A stretch of DNA of 64,000 bases, taken from assembly GCA_963966105.1 (NCBI GenBank), contig OZ014533.1, positions 180,345,360 to 180,409,359 on the forward strand. Reading direction: 5' to 3'. The position numbers and the translations under genes were made by a program. Below, one piece after another: positions 32,614-42,988 of the stretch. Source of the stretch: Volucella zonaria (taxonomy: Eukaryota > Arthropoda > Insecta > Diptera > Syrphidae). Each line of letters begins with the position of its first letter. The first letter of the stretch is position 1. Under the pieces are notes generated by a model. It worked only from the letters and a program-made list of their open reading frames with translations. It was not told the origin of the DNA and did not search any database.

Positions 32614-35066
32614 AGGGGCACAGAGGAGTATTTGGATCAAAAACCTGGCCAAAAACCGATTTTCTGAAAAGTAAAATTGACAACTAAAAGCTTGATATAG
32701 CGGGTGCTGAATACACGTGGGTCAATATACTGTTGTTGTTTTTTTTTTGTAGATCGTGTGTTGTGATAAAAAGAATTCAGTTAACAGTTGCATATCTTAC
32801 AATTTTATTTCAATTTGTGCTACTTTGGTAAGTGTTGTTCAATAAGTGATATCGAAGTGTTGTGATAGATAGTAAAAAAAATTCAAAAGGGGAATTCTGC
32901 TTCAGGTACGTATTTACAATCTTAATTGAATTTTGGAAATATAATTTGGGCTTAGAACTTTTGTATCAAAACAACTTAACTTACTTTTTAAGTTTTAAGG
33001 ATTTTGTTTTAGTATACCCTGTTATTTTGCAATGAATTTAAGTTTATAAAATAATTTGAATATTTCTTAAGTCAATGCAACAAAAATTGGTTGTTGCTAC
33101 GTGCTCTTAACAGTACTGAGGCTCAATGAATTTTTCACTTTTGTGTAAAAAGCACTCATACGCTATGCAGAGTTTTTTTTTAAATTAAAATTACTGATGT
33201 AATTTGTTTACTTTTTTTTGCGTGATCAAAATTTAGATTGAAATGAAAAGAAATAATTTGTACAGAAAGATTTAGGGAGAAAGAGGTAGGCCGTCTAATA
33301 AATTTACACGATTTTAATGAGAATGTCCCGTGAATGTTTATGTTACAAAGTATTTTTGTACTTTCTTAATACATAACAATTTTTCCTATTAGGATCATCA
33401 GGTTTCACAGTTGTGACAAAACAATATTCATTTGACACTATGGAAGAAAATTGCCAGGGGAATATTAATGAAAAATTAAGTTACTTAAAAAATTACCTTG
33501 TTCAACACAGCAAGCTGCAATTTTTAAGCTAAAAGTAGCAACATTTTTGTGCGACCTTAAACAAAAATGGTTAGAATCAAGAAGAAAAAAGAATTTCTTT
33601 TTAGAAAGCAACAAATCATGGGTTGAATGAACTTTATCCATCCCAAACACAACTGCCGGACCAGGTAGACCTGAAAAGTCATTCGAAGAACTTAAAGATA
33701 GAAGTAAAAGGAGAAAAACGGAAAATATTCGGGAAAATTTTCAAACCGACGAACTAGCATTAATGACAGAGATTTTAAAAACACCCCAAAGAGCGCAGAA
33801 GTATAGACAAGCACATCTTGATAATCTTACGGAAAATAAAGAAAAATTGCGAGATTAAAGGCACTTTCAATGTTTGTTGAAGCAGTGTTATCGCGAAAAC
33901 AATATGAAATTATCGCAGCAACAAATAAGGGCTTTTTTCCTTGTTACAATATCCATAAAAAAGCCAAAAAACATTGTTATCCTATCCAAGAATCATACAC
34001 TGTAACTGAAACTTTGGCCGAAATATCCCTGCAGAATTTGTTGGATCTCACTATAATTTGATTACTTATATATTTGCATGATGTTACAGCTAGCCTAGAT
34101 GAAAATGAATGCAAGCCTCTAGAGCTAATTACAATGTGGGGTTGTGACGGATCCCATCAATCCCAATACAGACAAAAACTTGAAAATAGATCAGAGTCAG
34201 ATGCATTCACATTTCAAAGCTCACTAGTTCCCTTGCGCTTGGTTTGTGTTTCAAAAATCATTTGGCAAAGTCCGACTCCCTCTTCTCCGCGATTCTGTAG
34301 ACCAATTCGAATCAACTTTGTTAAAGAAAGTACAGACATTATAAAAAGTGAAATAAACTATGTTCAAGCCAAAATTGATTCACTAGTAAAAACTACAATG
34401 ACTAACATGGAGGTAAATCATACATTGATTTTTACTATGATTGATGGCAAAATACGCAATGCAGTAGCTGAAACTGCATTAACGCAGAATTGCTATCTTT
34501 GCGGATTAACATCAAAAGAATTTAACACATTAAGTAAACCAAACTTAATTAATGAAAAATCTATTGAGTTTGACTTGTCTATCCTCCATGCTCAAATCAG
34601 ACTTTTCGAAAGCCTTTTGCATATTGCTTATAAGCTCCCCAAAAAAAAATGGCAATTACGAACATCGCGATCAGAAGACAAAGAGCCATGTATGACTCCA
34701 AAAACTCAAATTCAGGAAGAATTTAGACAAAAACTTGGCCTTATTGTGGATTTTCCACGTGCTGGTTTTGGCAACACAAATGACGGAAACACCAGTCGAA
34801 GATTTTTTAATAACCCGGAACTTGTCGCTGAAATAATGGGAATCCATTTGCAGATAATTTTCCGCTTTAAAATCATTCTAGAGACCATTTCAAGTGGATT
34901 AAAGATTGATACCATGTACGAGTATGTATCCATGGTGTACCCATGGATACAGCTAGGCTTTATGTCGAGTTATATCCATGGTATCCTATGACTTCAACCA
35001 TGCATAAAATCTTAATGCATGCATCTGTAGTCATACAAAACGCCCTGCTTCCTATTTAATTTTGGT

Positions 35067-35082
35067 GGGGGCGAAAGCCCCC
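35067..35082 (-). other. 3'-terminal hairpin of LINE family A (copy 1)
   Basis: On the minus strand GGGGGC-TTTC-GCCCCC follows AATAAAT directly and precedes the last bases ACCAAAATTAAA. A perfect 6-bp GC stem with a 4-base loop. Copy 2 has the same stem with loop TTCA. Confidence 0.75.
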
Positions 35083-35146
35083 ATTTATTCGGCTTAATAC
35101 AAGCTAGGTGTATAACTTAAAATTAAACTTAAACTAAAACTTAAAA

Positions 35147-38100
35147 CTAAGGTTGGTTATTGTGGTGAAGGAGAACCGATTTGAGGTAGGAAGTGGTGCG
35201 GTGGAAGTCAAAGACGCTAGGGTTTGAATTAATTTTTCGTAGCATGCGGGAGATTGGTTCGTTCGCGCCATAGGTGGTGTGGTGGGTTGGGAGATAGAAG
35301 CGACGAGGGGTACGTAGATTACGAGGGTTAGTGTTGAGGAAAATAGAATTGTGAAGGGACGTGCATTCAACCTGACCTGAAAGAAGTCGATGAATGAAGA
35401 GAAAGTCGGCTGCATCTCTGCGTTCCTCAAGGGTGTTTAGGTTAATAAGGTTGAGACGGTTTTGATAGGAGGGCAGAGTAAAAGAATCATCCAGGGCAAA
35501 CCTCGAAGAGCGAATCGAAGAAAACGGCGCTGGATGCTTTCGATTCTCGAGATATGAACGCGATGATATGGGGACCATACTTGACTGGCGTACTCTAGGA
35601 GGGGACGAACAAAGGTAATATAGAGGGACCTGGTCACGTATGGGTTGGTGAATTCTTTGGATCATCGTTTTACAAAACCTAGTGCAGAGTTGGCTTTAAG
35701 GATTATCCCATCCATATGCAAACGGAAGTTGAGCTCCCTATCACACAAAATGCCGAGGTCGCGAAGAGATTCAACGGAGGAGATAGGTTGGTTGTGGAGA
35801 AGGTAGAGTCGGGAAGGAGATTTGAGCCGCTTATGTGAAAAGGTGATGGATTGGCATTTGGTGATATTAAGTTCCAAACAATTTTTGAGGCACCAGATCG
35901 AAAAACTATCAAGGTCTTGTTGAAGAAGGAAGGAGTCATGGGGAGAGGAAATGGTTTTGAAAAATTTGGTATCGTCGGCGTAAAGGGAGACGGACGAGTA
36001 TTTAATGATCCTATCGAGATCATTTATGGTTAATATAAAGAGAAGGGGACCGAGATGGCTACCTTGAGGAACTCCAGAGGTGGCCAAAAATGGAGCGGAG
36101 TGGGCTGACCTAAAACGAACACTGTAAAAACGGTTTTCGAGGTAAGAGGATATCCATTTTAACAGTATGGGTTCAAAGCCGAGGGCAGACAATTTGAAGA
36201 GTATTAATCGATGAGAGATTTTATCGAAGGCTTTGCTAAAATCGGTTGCAACTACATCGACTTCGTTGCCGTTCTCTAGGGCAGAGATGGCAAAGGATAC
36301 GAATTCAACGAGATTTGTGGTGGTTGACCTACCCTTTAGGAAGCCATGTTGTCTAGGGGAAATAAGTGATTTGCATTGGAAGCTTAGAGCTTCATACAAA
36401 ATACTTTCGAGGAATTTGGGTATATGGGAGAGTTAAGCGATTGGACGATAGTTTGTTATTTCGTTCTTTGATCCTTTTTTGTGGATCGGGGTTATGAAGG
36501 AGGTTTTCCAAACCTGAGGAAATTCTCCTTGTTAAAGGGATAGACGAAAGAGATCAGAAAGGGCAAGGGAAAGAGACGAAGAACATTTTTTAAGAAATAT
36601 GGCAGGGAGGCCATCTGGACCGGGTGTAAATTCGTCATTGAGTTGGTGTAATTTATATTCGATATAGGAGGGGTCCAAGATGTGAGAGAGAAGTGGGCCG
36701 TTGGAGAAGTTCAGTAGGTAACGAAAATAGGATGGATCTGGTACAAAGGAGTCGTTGGTGAAGGATTGTTTAAAGAAGCTGGCAAATAGGTTGGCAATAG
36801 TGAGTCGATCGGTTGATGACTTGTTGTTGAAAGAGAGGGAAGAAGGGTAACCATCGGACTTTCTTTTGTAGTTAACAAATTGGTAAAAGGACTTAGGGTC
36901 ATTTATAAAGTTGACTTGCGCATTGTTAAGGTAACGCTGGTAAAGGGAATCGTAAAGTTCGGTGAAATGAAGATAAGCACCAAGATAGTTGGAATAGTCG
37001 GACAAGGATCTGGTACGCAGGAAAACAGCCCATAACTTGTTTCTCATATTTCGTAAGGACCGAAGCTTGCGATTATACCAGGGAGGACTAGTAGATGATG
37101 TTTTAAGGCGGGAAAACGGAACGTAAAGGCTGAAAGAATTAAATATTTCTTTATAAAAAATGGATAAGGCATCACTTACGCTTAGATTGTGAAAGTTAAA
37201 GGGGGATCTGCTAAGATAGTCACTGATTTTGTGAAAGTTTGCTTTATGAAAGTCGTAGGATGAGAGAGTTGTGGGAGGAGTGGACTGGAAAGAAGAGTTA
37301 TGAAAAAATGAAAGTAGAAGGGGGGGTGGTAGTTGTCGATTGTAGAGAGAGATAGGGGACAAAGTGAGACTGAGGAGTTAATTGAATCTGTTGTGAAAAT
37401 AAGGTCCAATTGCCTGCCCATATAGTTGGATACACCACTGACTTGGCATAGACTTGAGTCTGTTAAGCGATCTAAGAAGAGACATTCCTTAGCTGAGTTG
37501 GCATTTGAAGCGATGAAGAACGAATGATCGTCCGATGGAATCCACTGTAGCTGAGGAAGATTAAAGTCGCCGAAAACAAAGATATCGTCAGTAGAGTCAG
37601 ACAGGTCAATTAAATAGTCGATCGCATCGACAACAAGTTGGTAAGATTCGGTAGGTTGAGCTGGCAGGATGTAGCAACATAAAACGTAAAGGGACTTGAA
37701 GGGGAGTGATATTTTTATAGCGACAAAGTCGACTTTAGAGGATCAAGAGATGGTAATGGGGGAAGAGTTAAGGCTGTTGTGGATCGCCAGTAGGACGCCT
37801 CGACAGGGGGAATCATCATGTGGGCGGGTAGGATCGTCGTCGCGAAAAACATTAAAAGTAGGGGGGAACAATTCCTGGTTCTTTATGTCAGGAATCAAAT
37901 TGGTTTCAGTCAAGGCGTAAATATCAAAGGGAAGAGAATGCGATTGACGTAGGACAGCATTGGTTTTAGAGCGAAGACCTCTTACATTCTGGTAGTAAAA
38001 TGTAAGAGGGATGTTTTGGGGTGGAGATGTATGGCGGGATGGTTTAAGTGCTGACGAGGAAGGCACGTTATGGACGAAAAAATTTATCGTGGTCAGCTCG

Positions 38101-38156
38101 GCTTCGCTGTAGGTGTGAGACTCGTTTAGAGTGAACGTAGTGGCCGAAAGCAGCAA
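35147..38156 (-). pseudogene. LINE family A ORF2 (endonuclease-RT), few disruptions
   Basis: Domains from the N-terminus: endonuclease (LTFYYQNVRGLRSKTNAVLR, ALTETNLIP, VFGDFNLPQL as decayed reading near 37560, MGRQLDLIFT), linker, RT blocks (GPDGLPAIFLKKC, NYRPIA, GFLKGRSTTTNLVEFVSFAI, VATDFSKAFDKISH, GVPQGSHLGPLLFILTINDL) and the intact active site SLYADDTKFF in a 245-codon open part (35662-36399). The tail continues YITFVRPLLEYASQVWSPYH. The RT part (36399-37362) keeps one frame with two stops; other breaks are frameshifts near 35660, 37400 and 37740. The catalytic Asp residues of the RT are all present. Confidence 0.87.
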
Positions 38157-38302
38157 GGTCGTCTGCTACTTTCTGAGGGGACATGATTTTTTATGTCGTG
38201 GTACCTGACATAAAGGTTCCTGAGACTGATAAGGTCGGTAGGGAGGCCTTCCTGCTGGATGGGAGGTCAACTATCAGAAGAAGCTAGAAATAAACACTTC
38301 AG

Positions 38303-38385
38303 GTAAGTTTATCTTAACTTTTTAAAGTAAATAAATAAAAATAACAAAGATAAATATTACTTGATGATAAAATTTAAACTTACAG
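38303..38385 (+). other. intron in the Transib transposase gene
   Basis: CACTTCAG|GTAAGT ... AAACTTACAG|ACTCTAC. Splicing joins NKHF-(AG|A)=R-LYRLRY in frame. The 83-bp body is AT-rich, as expected for a fly intron. Confidence 0.75.
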
Positions 38386-38865
38386 ACTCTACCGTCTTAG
38401 GTATGCTAGGAGGTTCTCTAGAAGAGATTGCAATATGGACGTCCTCAACAGATTACTTCTTAGTTCTGATCCACTCATAAGTTGTCTCAAAAAGTCGGAA
38501 TCGAAGCCAAGATAGTCATTTTCCAAGAAGACCCGAGAACTGCTCTTTCCAGAGGACTCAAATATAAATAATGAAAGATTTTTTCTCTGAGTGAAGATGA
38601 AATTAGCGAAGATTCATTTGATGAAGATTATTGGGCAGAATCCAGCGATTAGTTTCACCCTAATTACAAAAAAAAAAATAATTTACCTTAATATGCTATT
38701 CATAACAAACTTTTTGGCATTTATTTTAATTAAAACATATCTAAAATAAAGAGAATGTACTGTATATTGTATTTTAACATGTGAATATTAATTTGCTAAA
38801 GAAATAATAGCAAAAACAACGAAAAATAATTTCGGCCAGGTTTTTGATGCAAATACTCCTCTGTG

Positions 38866-40891
38866 CGGTGGTGGGTATCGTGCAGCTGAAGGTGGTCTGC
38901 ATGGACCCATTAGGGATAGACATGGTGTTGATGAAGCTGATGTAGATGTCCCTAGCCTAAATGAATTATCATTCTCGTCCAAAAATTCGTCGTCAGACGG
39001 GCTTTTGAATTTTGCAAGGTAGCACCGCTCGCAAGCTCGAATGTATTGCTTGACGCATGTAGGCTTGCAATATAGATCACAAATGGCGGTTGTTTTTGTA
39101 TCTTTGTTTTTCGTACGCAGTACCTTTGTGGCTCACATCTACGAGGTGGATTTTGAGTCTGTAGGAAGATGACGAATTAGAGAAGTTTATGTTAGAAAAT
39201 TATTGATTTTTACCTGTATTTATGGAAACTTTTTGGAGTTGATGACTTCTTTTTTTATGTAGCGCATCAGATCCATTGCAATTTGCACGGATGGCTTTAG
39301 TGGAAGTTTGCACCGATTATCCAAATGCGCCTGAACCAGCTCTTTGAGGAAAATTTTTCTTTTCTCCGATTTATTGGTATTTCAAGGCGGGTGACGTAGC
39401 TCGAAGAGTCGAAAACCTGCAAGTTCAGCAACGTCAACCATGTTATGAAAGAGGATCATTGGCCAACGATTAATTTTTCTTTTGCAGGTATAGCCGCGCA
39501 CCATTTTGTCGAATGTGTCAACGCCACCTTTGTGCTCGTTGTAGTCATGAATAATAATTGGTTTCCTGGTTTTATCATGTATGTGATCAGTAGCATGGAC
39601 AGTCGATATCAGCAGAATATTTTTTTTTGAATCCGTGGTGTAGCTCATAAGCGATGCTTCATCTGAGAAGCAGAAAACCGAAGCGAAGGGGACCGTTCCG
39701 TTTCTTAGCTTCTTCGATCGATGCAAACAGTTTGGCAGCTCGCGTTTGTTATATAGAGTTGTGCCGTTTTTTGCCAATGTTAATGTTTGCCAATTATAAT
39801 GTTTGCCCCAATATTCAAAAATCACTGTGCAAGGCGAAGGACCAAGGCATGTGAAATTCCAGTCGATCGTTCTTCATTTGGCTGATAATGGATAGCTCGT
39901 TTTGGAATCTACAAGCCAACAAATTTTGATGCCATACTTTCCTGGCTTTGATGGTATATACTGTCGAAAGCTGCATCTATTCCTCGATGTTACCAATTGC
40001 TTATCAATCGTCAGCTCTTTGGATGGAACGAGAGCCAACTTCAAATTGGTTTGAAATAGAGTCCATACATGACGGAATGGAGACAGCTTATCTTCTAGCA
40101 ATCGAGCTAAATGAGTTCTCGAATCATCGAAGCAAAAAAACCGCTCTAATGACATCACTGCTCTATAAAATGACATATGAGACTTGGCAAATAAATCTTT
40201 AGCTGTACATACTAAATTTGATTTTTCAGCTCGGAGTATAGCAAAATGCCAATATACGAATAGATGTCATCAACATTAGTATTATGTCAAGCTCGCAGCT
40301 TTTTGGGATTCTCTTGATGCTGATTATTTGCAATTGCCCTTTTGGCTTTTCTATTTGTTTCCAAAATAATTGATTCAACGATGGCAATTGTCAGACAAAA
40401 ATCTCAGTGGTACAAGAAGCAGACTGCAATCTATTCATTTTCATTCCTGCAGTTCTCGTTTATTCTGTAGCACTCGGCATCGACTACTAAGCAGTTTTGT
40501 CATTTTTGCTTTGGCCCATGTAGTTCTGTCCACGAGATGGCTCAATTGCAATTTCCGGCGCTGCCCATTGCACTGTCTCAACATCTGAATTTTCCATATC
40601 TTGGATGATCTCTGCCAAATGGATATCCTGTAGCTGCTCAAAATGAGCATCTGGATCATCAACATTAGAATCGTCGATATCCAATTCATAAGGATCACCG
40701 TTAGAATCATTATCATCGTCAACGATCTCAAAAGGTTATAAAGCTACAGGATGATCTCGTCCACCAATCGCTTCACTAACCTCACCCACATATTCGCCGA
40801 TATCCCTCACAAAATAATTAGCAAGCTCTAGTTGCTCTTCATCGGTCAACTCACGCTGAACATTTGCCAAATAAATAACTCTGCTATCCAT
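38866..40891 (-). pseudogene. piggyBac-like transposase (DDE_Tnp_1_7), broken
   Basis: The start at 40891 opens MDSRVIYLANVQRELTDEEQ, an acidic N-terminus, with a stop near 40740. SFYRAVMSLERFFCFDDSRT, DKLSPFRHVWTLF, PSKELTIDKQLV and PSKPGKYGIKICWLVDSKT contain the first catalytic Asp. NEHKGGVDTFDKMVRGYTCK contains the third, and INRWPMILFHNMVDVA follows. The 'DNFFTS' block with the middle Asp is not recognisable near 39830-39870, where the frame also breaks. A Cys-rich C-terminal domain follows (ICDLYCKPTCVKQYIRACER). Its end (AKRVLKLMLQ, IPKTRKYGM) lies at 32511-32612 beyond the Transib and rejoins in frame (ARYPPP|AKRV) if one target copy is removed. Confidence 0.85.
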
Positions 40892-41420
40892 ATTTTACAA
40901 TACTTCGAAATAATGCACTGCAACTTATCAAACAAGCAAACATACAATAATAGGTGACAAATAAAGTAGTAACATAAACCAATCATTTAGTACATATATT
41001 CATATAAGTAAATAATTTGTAAATTAATAACAAACAGCATTGCTTTATAATTTTTTTTTTACAATATTATTTTCAATGAAAAGCTACCTCTTCCGTCACA
41101 AAAATTATAAAAATTCTTAGACTTATTCACTTTAAACCGTAACAGACAATGAAAACACAATTAAAACCGCACCAAATGTATTGAGAAAAACACTGGGGAG
41201 TAACATACAGCTACCCAAACACGTATACAGGCTGTGTCGTTCTAGGGTCTCTCACAGTAAACCCACAGAGAAATTCAATCAGGATACACTATTTTTACAA
41301 ACCTAACGGTACAATAAATCGAAAATGCTGAAATATGACGTTGGTGTGGCACAAATTGTGGCTTATATTCATTACTGAAAAGTGATTGGAGAGTACAGGA
41401 CCCCAAACGCGGTTCTAAGG

Positions 41421-41685
41421 TTAAACGTGCAACCGAATCGCTGGCGGATGTTTTGAGCTGCTGTAATTATTATCCAGTAGTTGCGTAGGGATGAGGCATA
41501 AGAAATACCTGCAGCGAGAATTCCTTAAAATGGATTATCTCAGACTGTTGCAACGCAACATGGAGCCAGATGACCCAAATCACTGGATTGCGTCTTTTCG
41601 TCGGCAATAGCAAAAAAACATCGCAACAATAAACAAAAAGCCGAGGGCAAAATGAAATTTGCTAACATAGCTCAGTTCAAGCGAG
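41421..41685. other. unassigned DNA
   Basis: Flank of the piggyBac-like element. A short plus-strand reading YLQREFLKMDYLRLLQRNME looks protein-like but has no recognised motif and soon meets stops. Confidence 0.35.
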
Positions 41686-41689
41686 CAAA

Positions 41690-42291
41690 TTGGGCGATAT
41701 CATTATAAATGATCGTTGGTATAGAGGATGAGGCAGAATTGGGAGCATTGAAATTGTACACGCTTAAGAAAGTCGTTCCTGGATCGTTTCAACTGTTTTT
41801 GGTTTTCCTCTTTCAGGTTGGTCTTATACGATTGAAAAAACTATTCTATAACACTGACAGTCTCTTTACAGATGGAATCGTACCACACCTTTTCTTTTGG
41901 TTTGATACAGTTCATCCAATGAGGGATCAAGGATCTCATTCCAAAGTGAATAGTGTCTGTGATAATATCAGCAGCGGCATCCGCGTCGTTATCGAGGAAA
42001 CATTAACGACGAGTTAAAATTCCTAGAGAAGCGGTTAAGTCCATTACAATTGGCTCTCTCTCTAACTGAATGGCCCGGTTGCGAGAAAGAGTAGAAAGCA
42101 CATAAACAGTGTACATATCAGGGTGAGAGGTTAAAAGAAAGTCCAGAATATTGTCGGTACGACTATCAACGTCTGATATTCGGGTGGGTTCATTTACAAG
42201 CGGGATCAAGTTGTTTTCCTCAGCGAAGATCTCAACACACCGCCCGAGCTATGTACAAATATTTTAAGGGTACACAAATCCCTTATATAAA
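41690..42291 (-). mobile_element. LINE family D, copy 3, with a 5' inversion
   Basis: Bases 41690-42243 are minus-strand family-D sequence (endonuclease end and linker) parallel to 13000-13655 of copy 1. At 42244 the sequence switches to the plus-strand 3' end of the same family (TACAAATATTTTAAGGGTAC, then CCCTTATAT and an A-run ending at 42291), as at 57240-57305 of copy 2. This is the structure made by twin priming. Confidence 0.75.
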
Positions 42292-42299
42292 AAAAATTA

Positions 42300-42545
42300 G
42301 ATGAAGTTGACCTTATCATAGCAGTGTAGATCCAAAGGACACCGGTGACAAGCCCTATACGAGTATCAGACGTATAAGTTGCTTTACACCGGATGTATTC
42401 GGCGTGACAGATTTAGTTCAAACGACTTTATTATCCAAGATGGCACCCAACTACTTAGCTTCGTTGGAGAAACAGATGGTCATGCCTTTAAGCACTAGAT
42501 GAGTCAGAATGGTCAGCTTCCTCCTTCCGACCTTAAATCATTAGA
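42300..42545 (-). mobile_element. LINE RT tail fragment, sister of 27535-27758
   Basis: Minus-strand sequence similar to that at 27535-27758 over most of its length (both start with the reverse of GTGTAGATCCAAA-type sequence and end near CAGCTTCCTCCTTC). It reads LTHLVLKGMTIC and ILDNKVV. TACGAGTA lies at 42358-42365. Confidence 0.55.
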
Positions 42546-42549
42546 GGGA

Positions 42550-42985
42550 TAGTAACTTCGTCTTTTATAATATTTCGATTTGATGAGATTTTGCGATTTA
42601 AATTTTTTTTGTGGAAGTGTCTGTTACTACGGTTTGGCAAAGTTTTAAGCAGTGAGCGCATAGAGCCTGTTCTTAAAAAAAGCAATAATCCGCGCATTTC
42701 CCCCCGAGCGAAAGTTTTATAAATGATTTATTGCATATTTTTAATTCTGTGCCCAAAAAAGGGTCAAGGACGCTTAAACCTCAGGTTCGAGAGCGTGACA
42801 GAAGCTGCGATATTATTTCCAATCTATTGCGCGTGCAACAATTCAGCTGAGTATAGTAACATACAGACCTTTCAGAGATAAGGAGAGTAAGAAATTAGGA
42901 ACTGTTGTCCAAATACCATTGTCAATTTGTTTTGATAAATTCCCAATATTGTAACCAAATAAAATTTATTTATCTAATTATGTGC
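42550..42985. other. unassigned AT-rich DNA
   Basis: No coding sequence or repeat terminus seen. Confidence 0.4.
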
Positions 42986-42988
42986 CTA

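Larger units (their letters stand above)
35054..38263 (-). mobile_element. LINE family A, copy 1, 5'-truncated, inserted in the Transib
   Basis: The minus strand runs from the ORF1 end (a stretch equivalent to 50025-50220 of copy 2) through ORF2 to a 3' hairpin at 35067-35082. Flanking Transib codons (NALLP and GQLSEE) abut the LINE on each side. Its closest relative in the window is copy 2 at 49800-53112. Clade: Jockey/CR1 superfamily by domain wording; not resolved further. No obvious long target duplication was seen. Confidence 0.85.
33440..38652 (+). pseudogene. Transib transposase (RAG1 core homologue), catalytic triad still visible
   Basis: From the ATG at 33440 the gene reads, in changing frames, an N-terminal part (LSYLKNYLVQHSKLQ), GPGRPEKSFEELKDRSKRRK, then from 33870 one frame: LSRKQYEIIAATNKGFFPCY, KKAKKHCYP, SLQNLLDLTII, a TGA at 34059-34061 (probably CGA once), and WGCDGS with the first Asp (34146). 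FTMIDGK has the second Asp (34443). RPIRINF, CYLCGLTSKEFN and GNTNDGNTSRRFF follow. After a small frame change, VELYPWYPM, MHKILMHASVVIQNALLP leads to the LINE. Beyond the LINE, GQLSEEARNKHF restores the gene with the acidic pair (38277-38282), then a GT-AG intron (38303-38385), LYRLRYARRFSR and an acidic tail ending at 38652. At least two frameshifts, one stop and the LINE kill it. Confidence 0.87.
32619..38865 (+). mobile_element. Transib (RAG1-related) DNA transposon with RSS-like TIRs, split by a LINE
   Basis: The two ends are 32-bp inverted repeats differing at one base: 32619-32650 and 38834-38865. Each starts CACAGAG, has an 11-bp spacer and then TCAAAAACC. The flanking pentamers are AGGGG (left) and CGGTG (right), a plausible but decayed 5-bp GC-rich target duplication. 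The element lies inside the piggyBac-like transposase gene. Its own gene is on the plus strand and is interrupted by LINE family A copy 1 at 35054-38263; without it the Transib is about 3.0 kb. Confidence 0.88.
32500..41420 (-). mobile_element. piggyBac-like element with TTAA sites, interrupted by a Transib
   Basis: Eleven-base inverted repeats CCTTAGAACCG (32500-32510) and CGGTTCTAAGG (41410-41420) are each flanked outward by TTAA (32496-32499 and 41421-41424), the piggyBac target. The transposase lies on the minus strand at 38866-40891, with its last codons at 32511-32618 on the far side of an inserted Transib. Without the insert the element would be about 2.7 kb, a normal size for the family. 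Confidence 0.88.
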
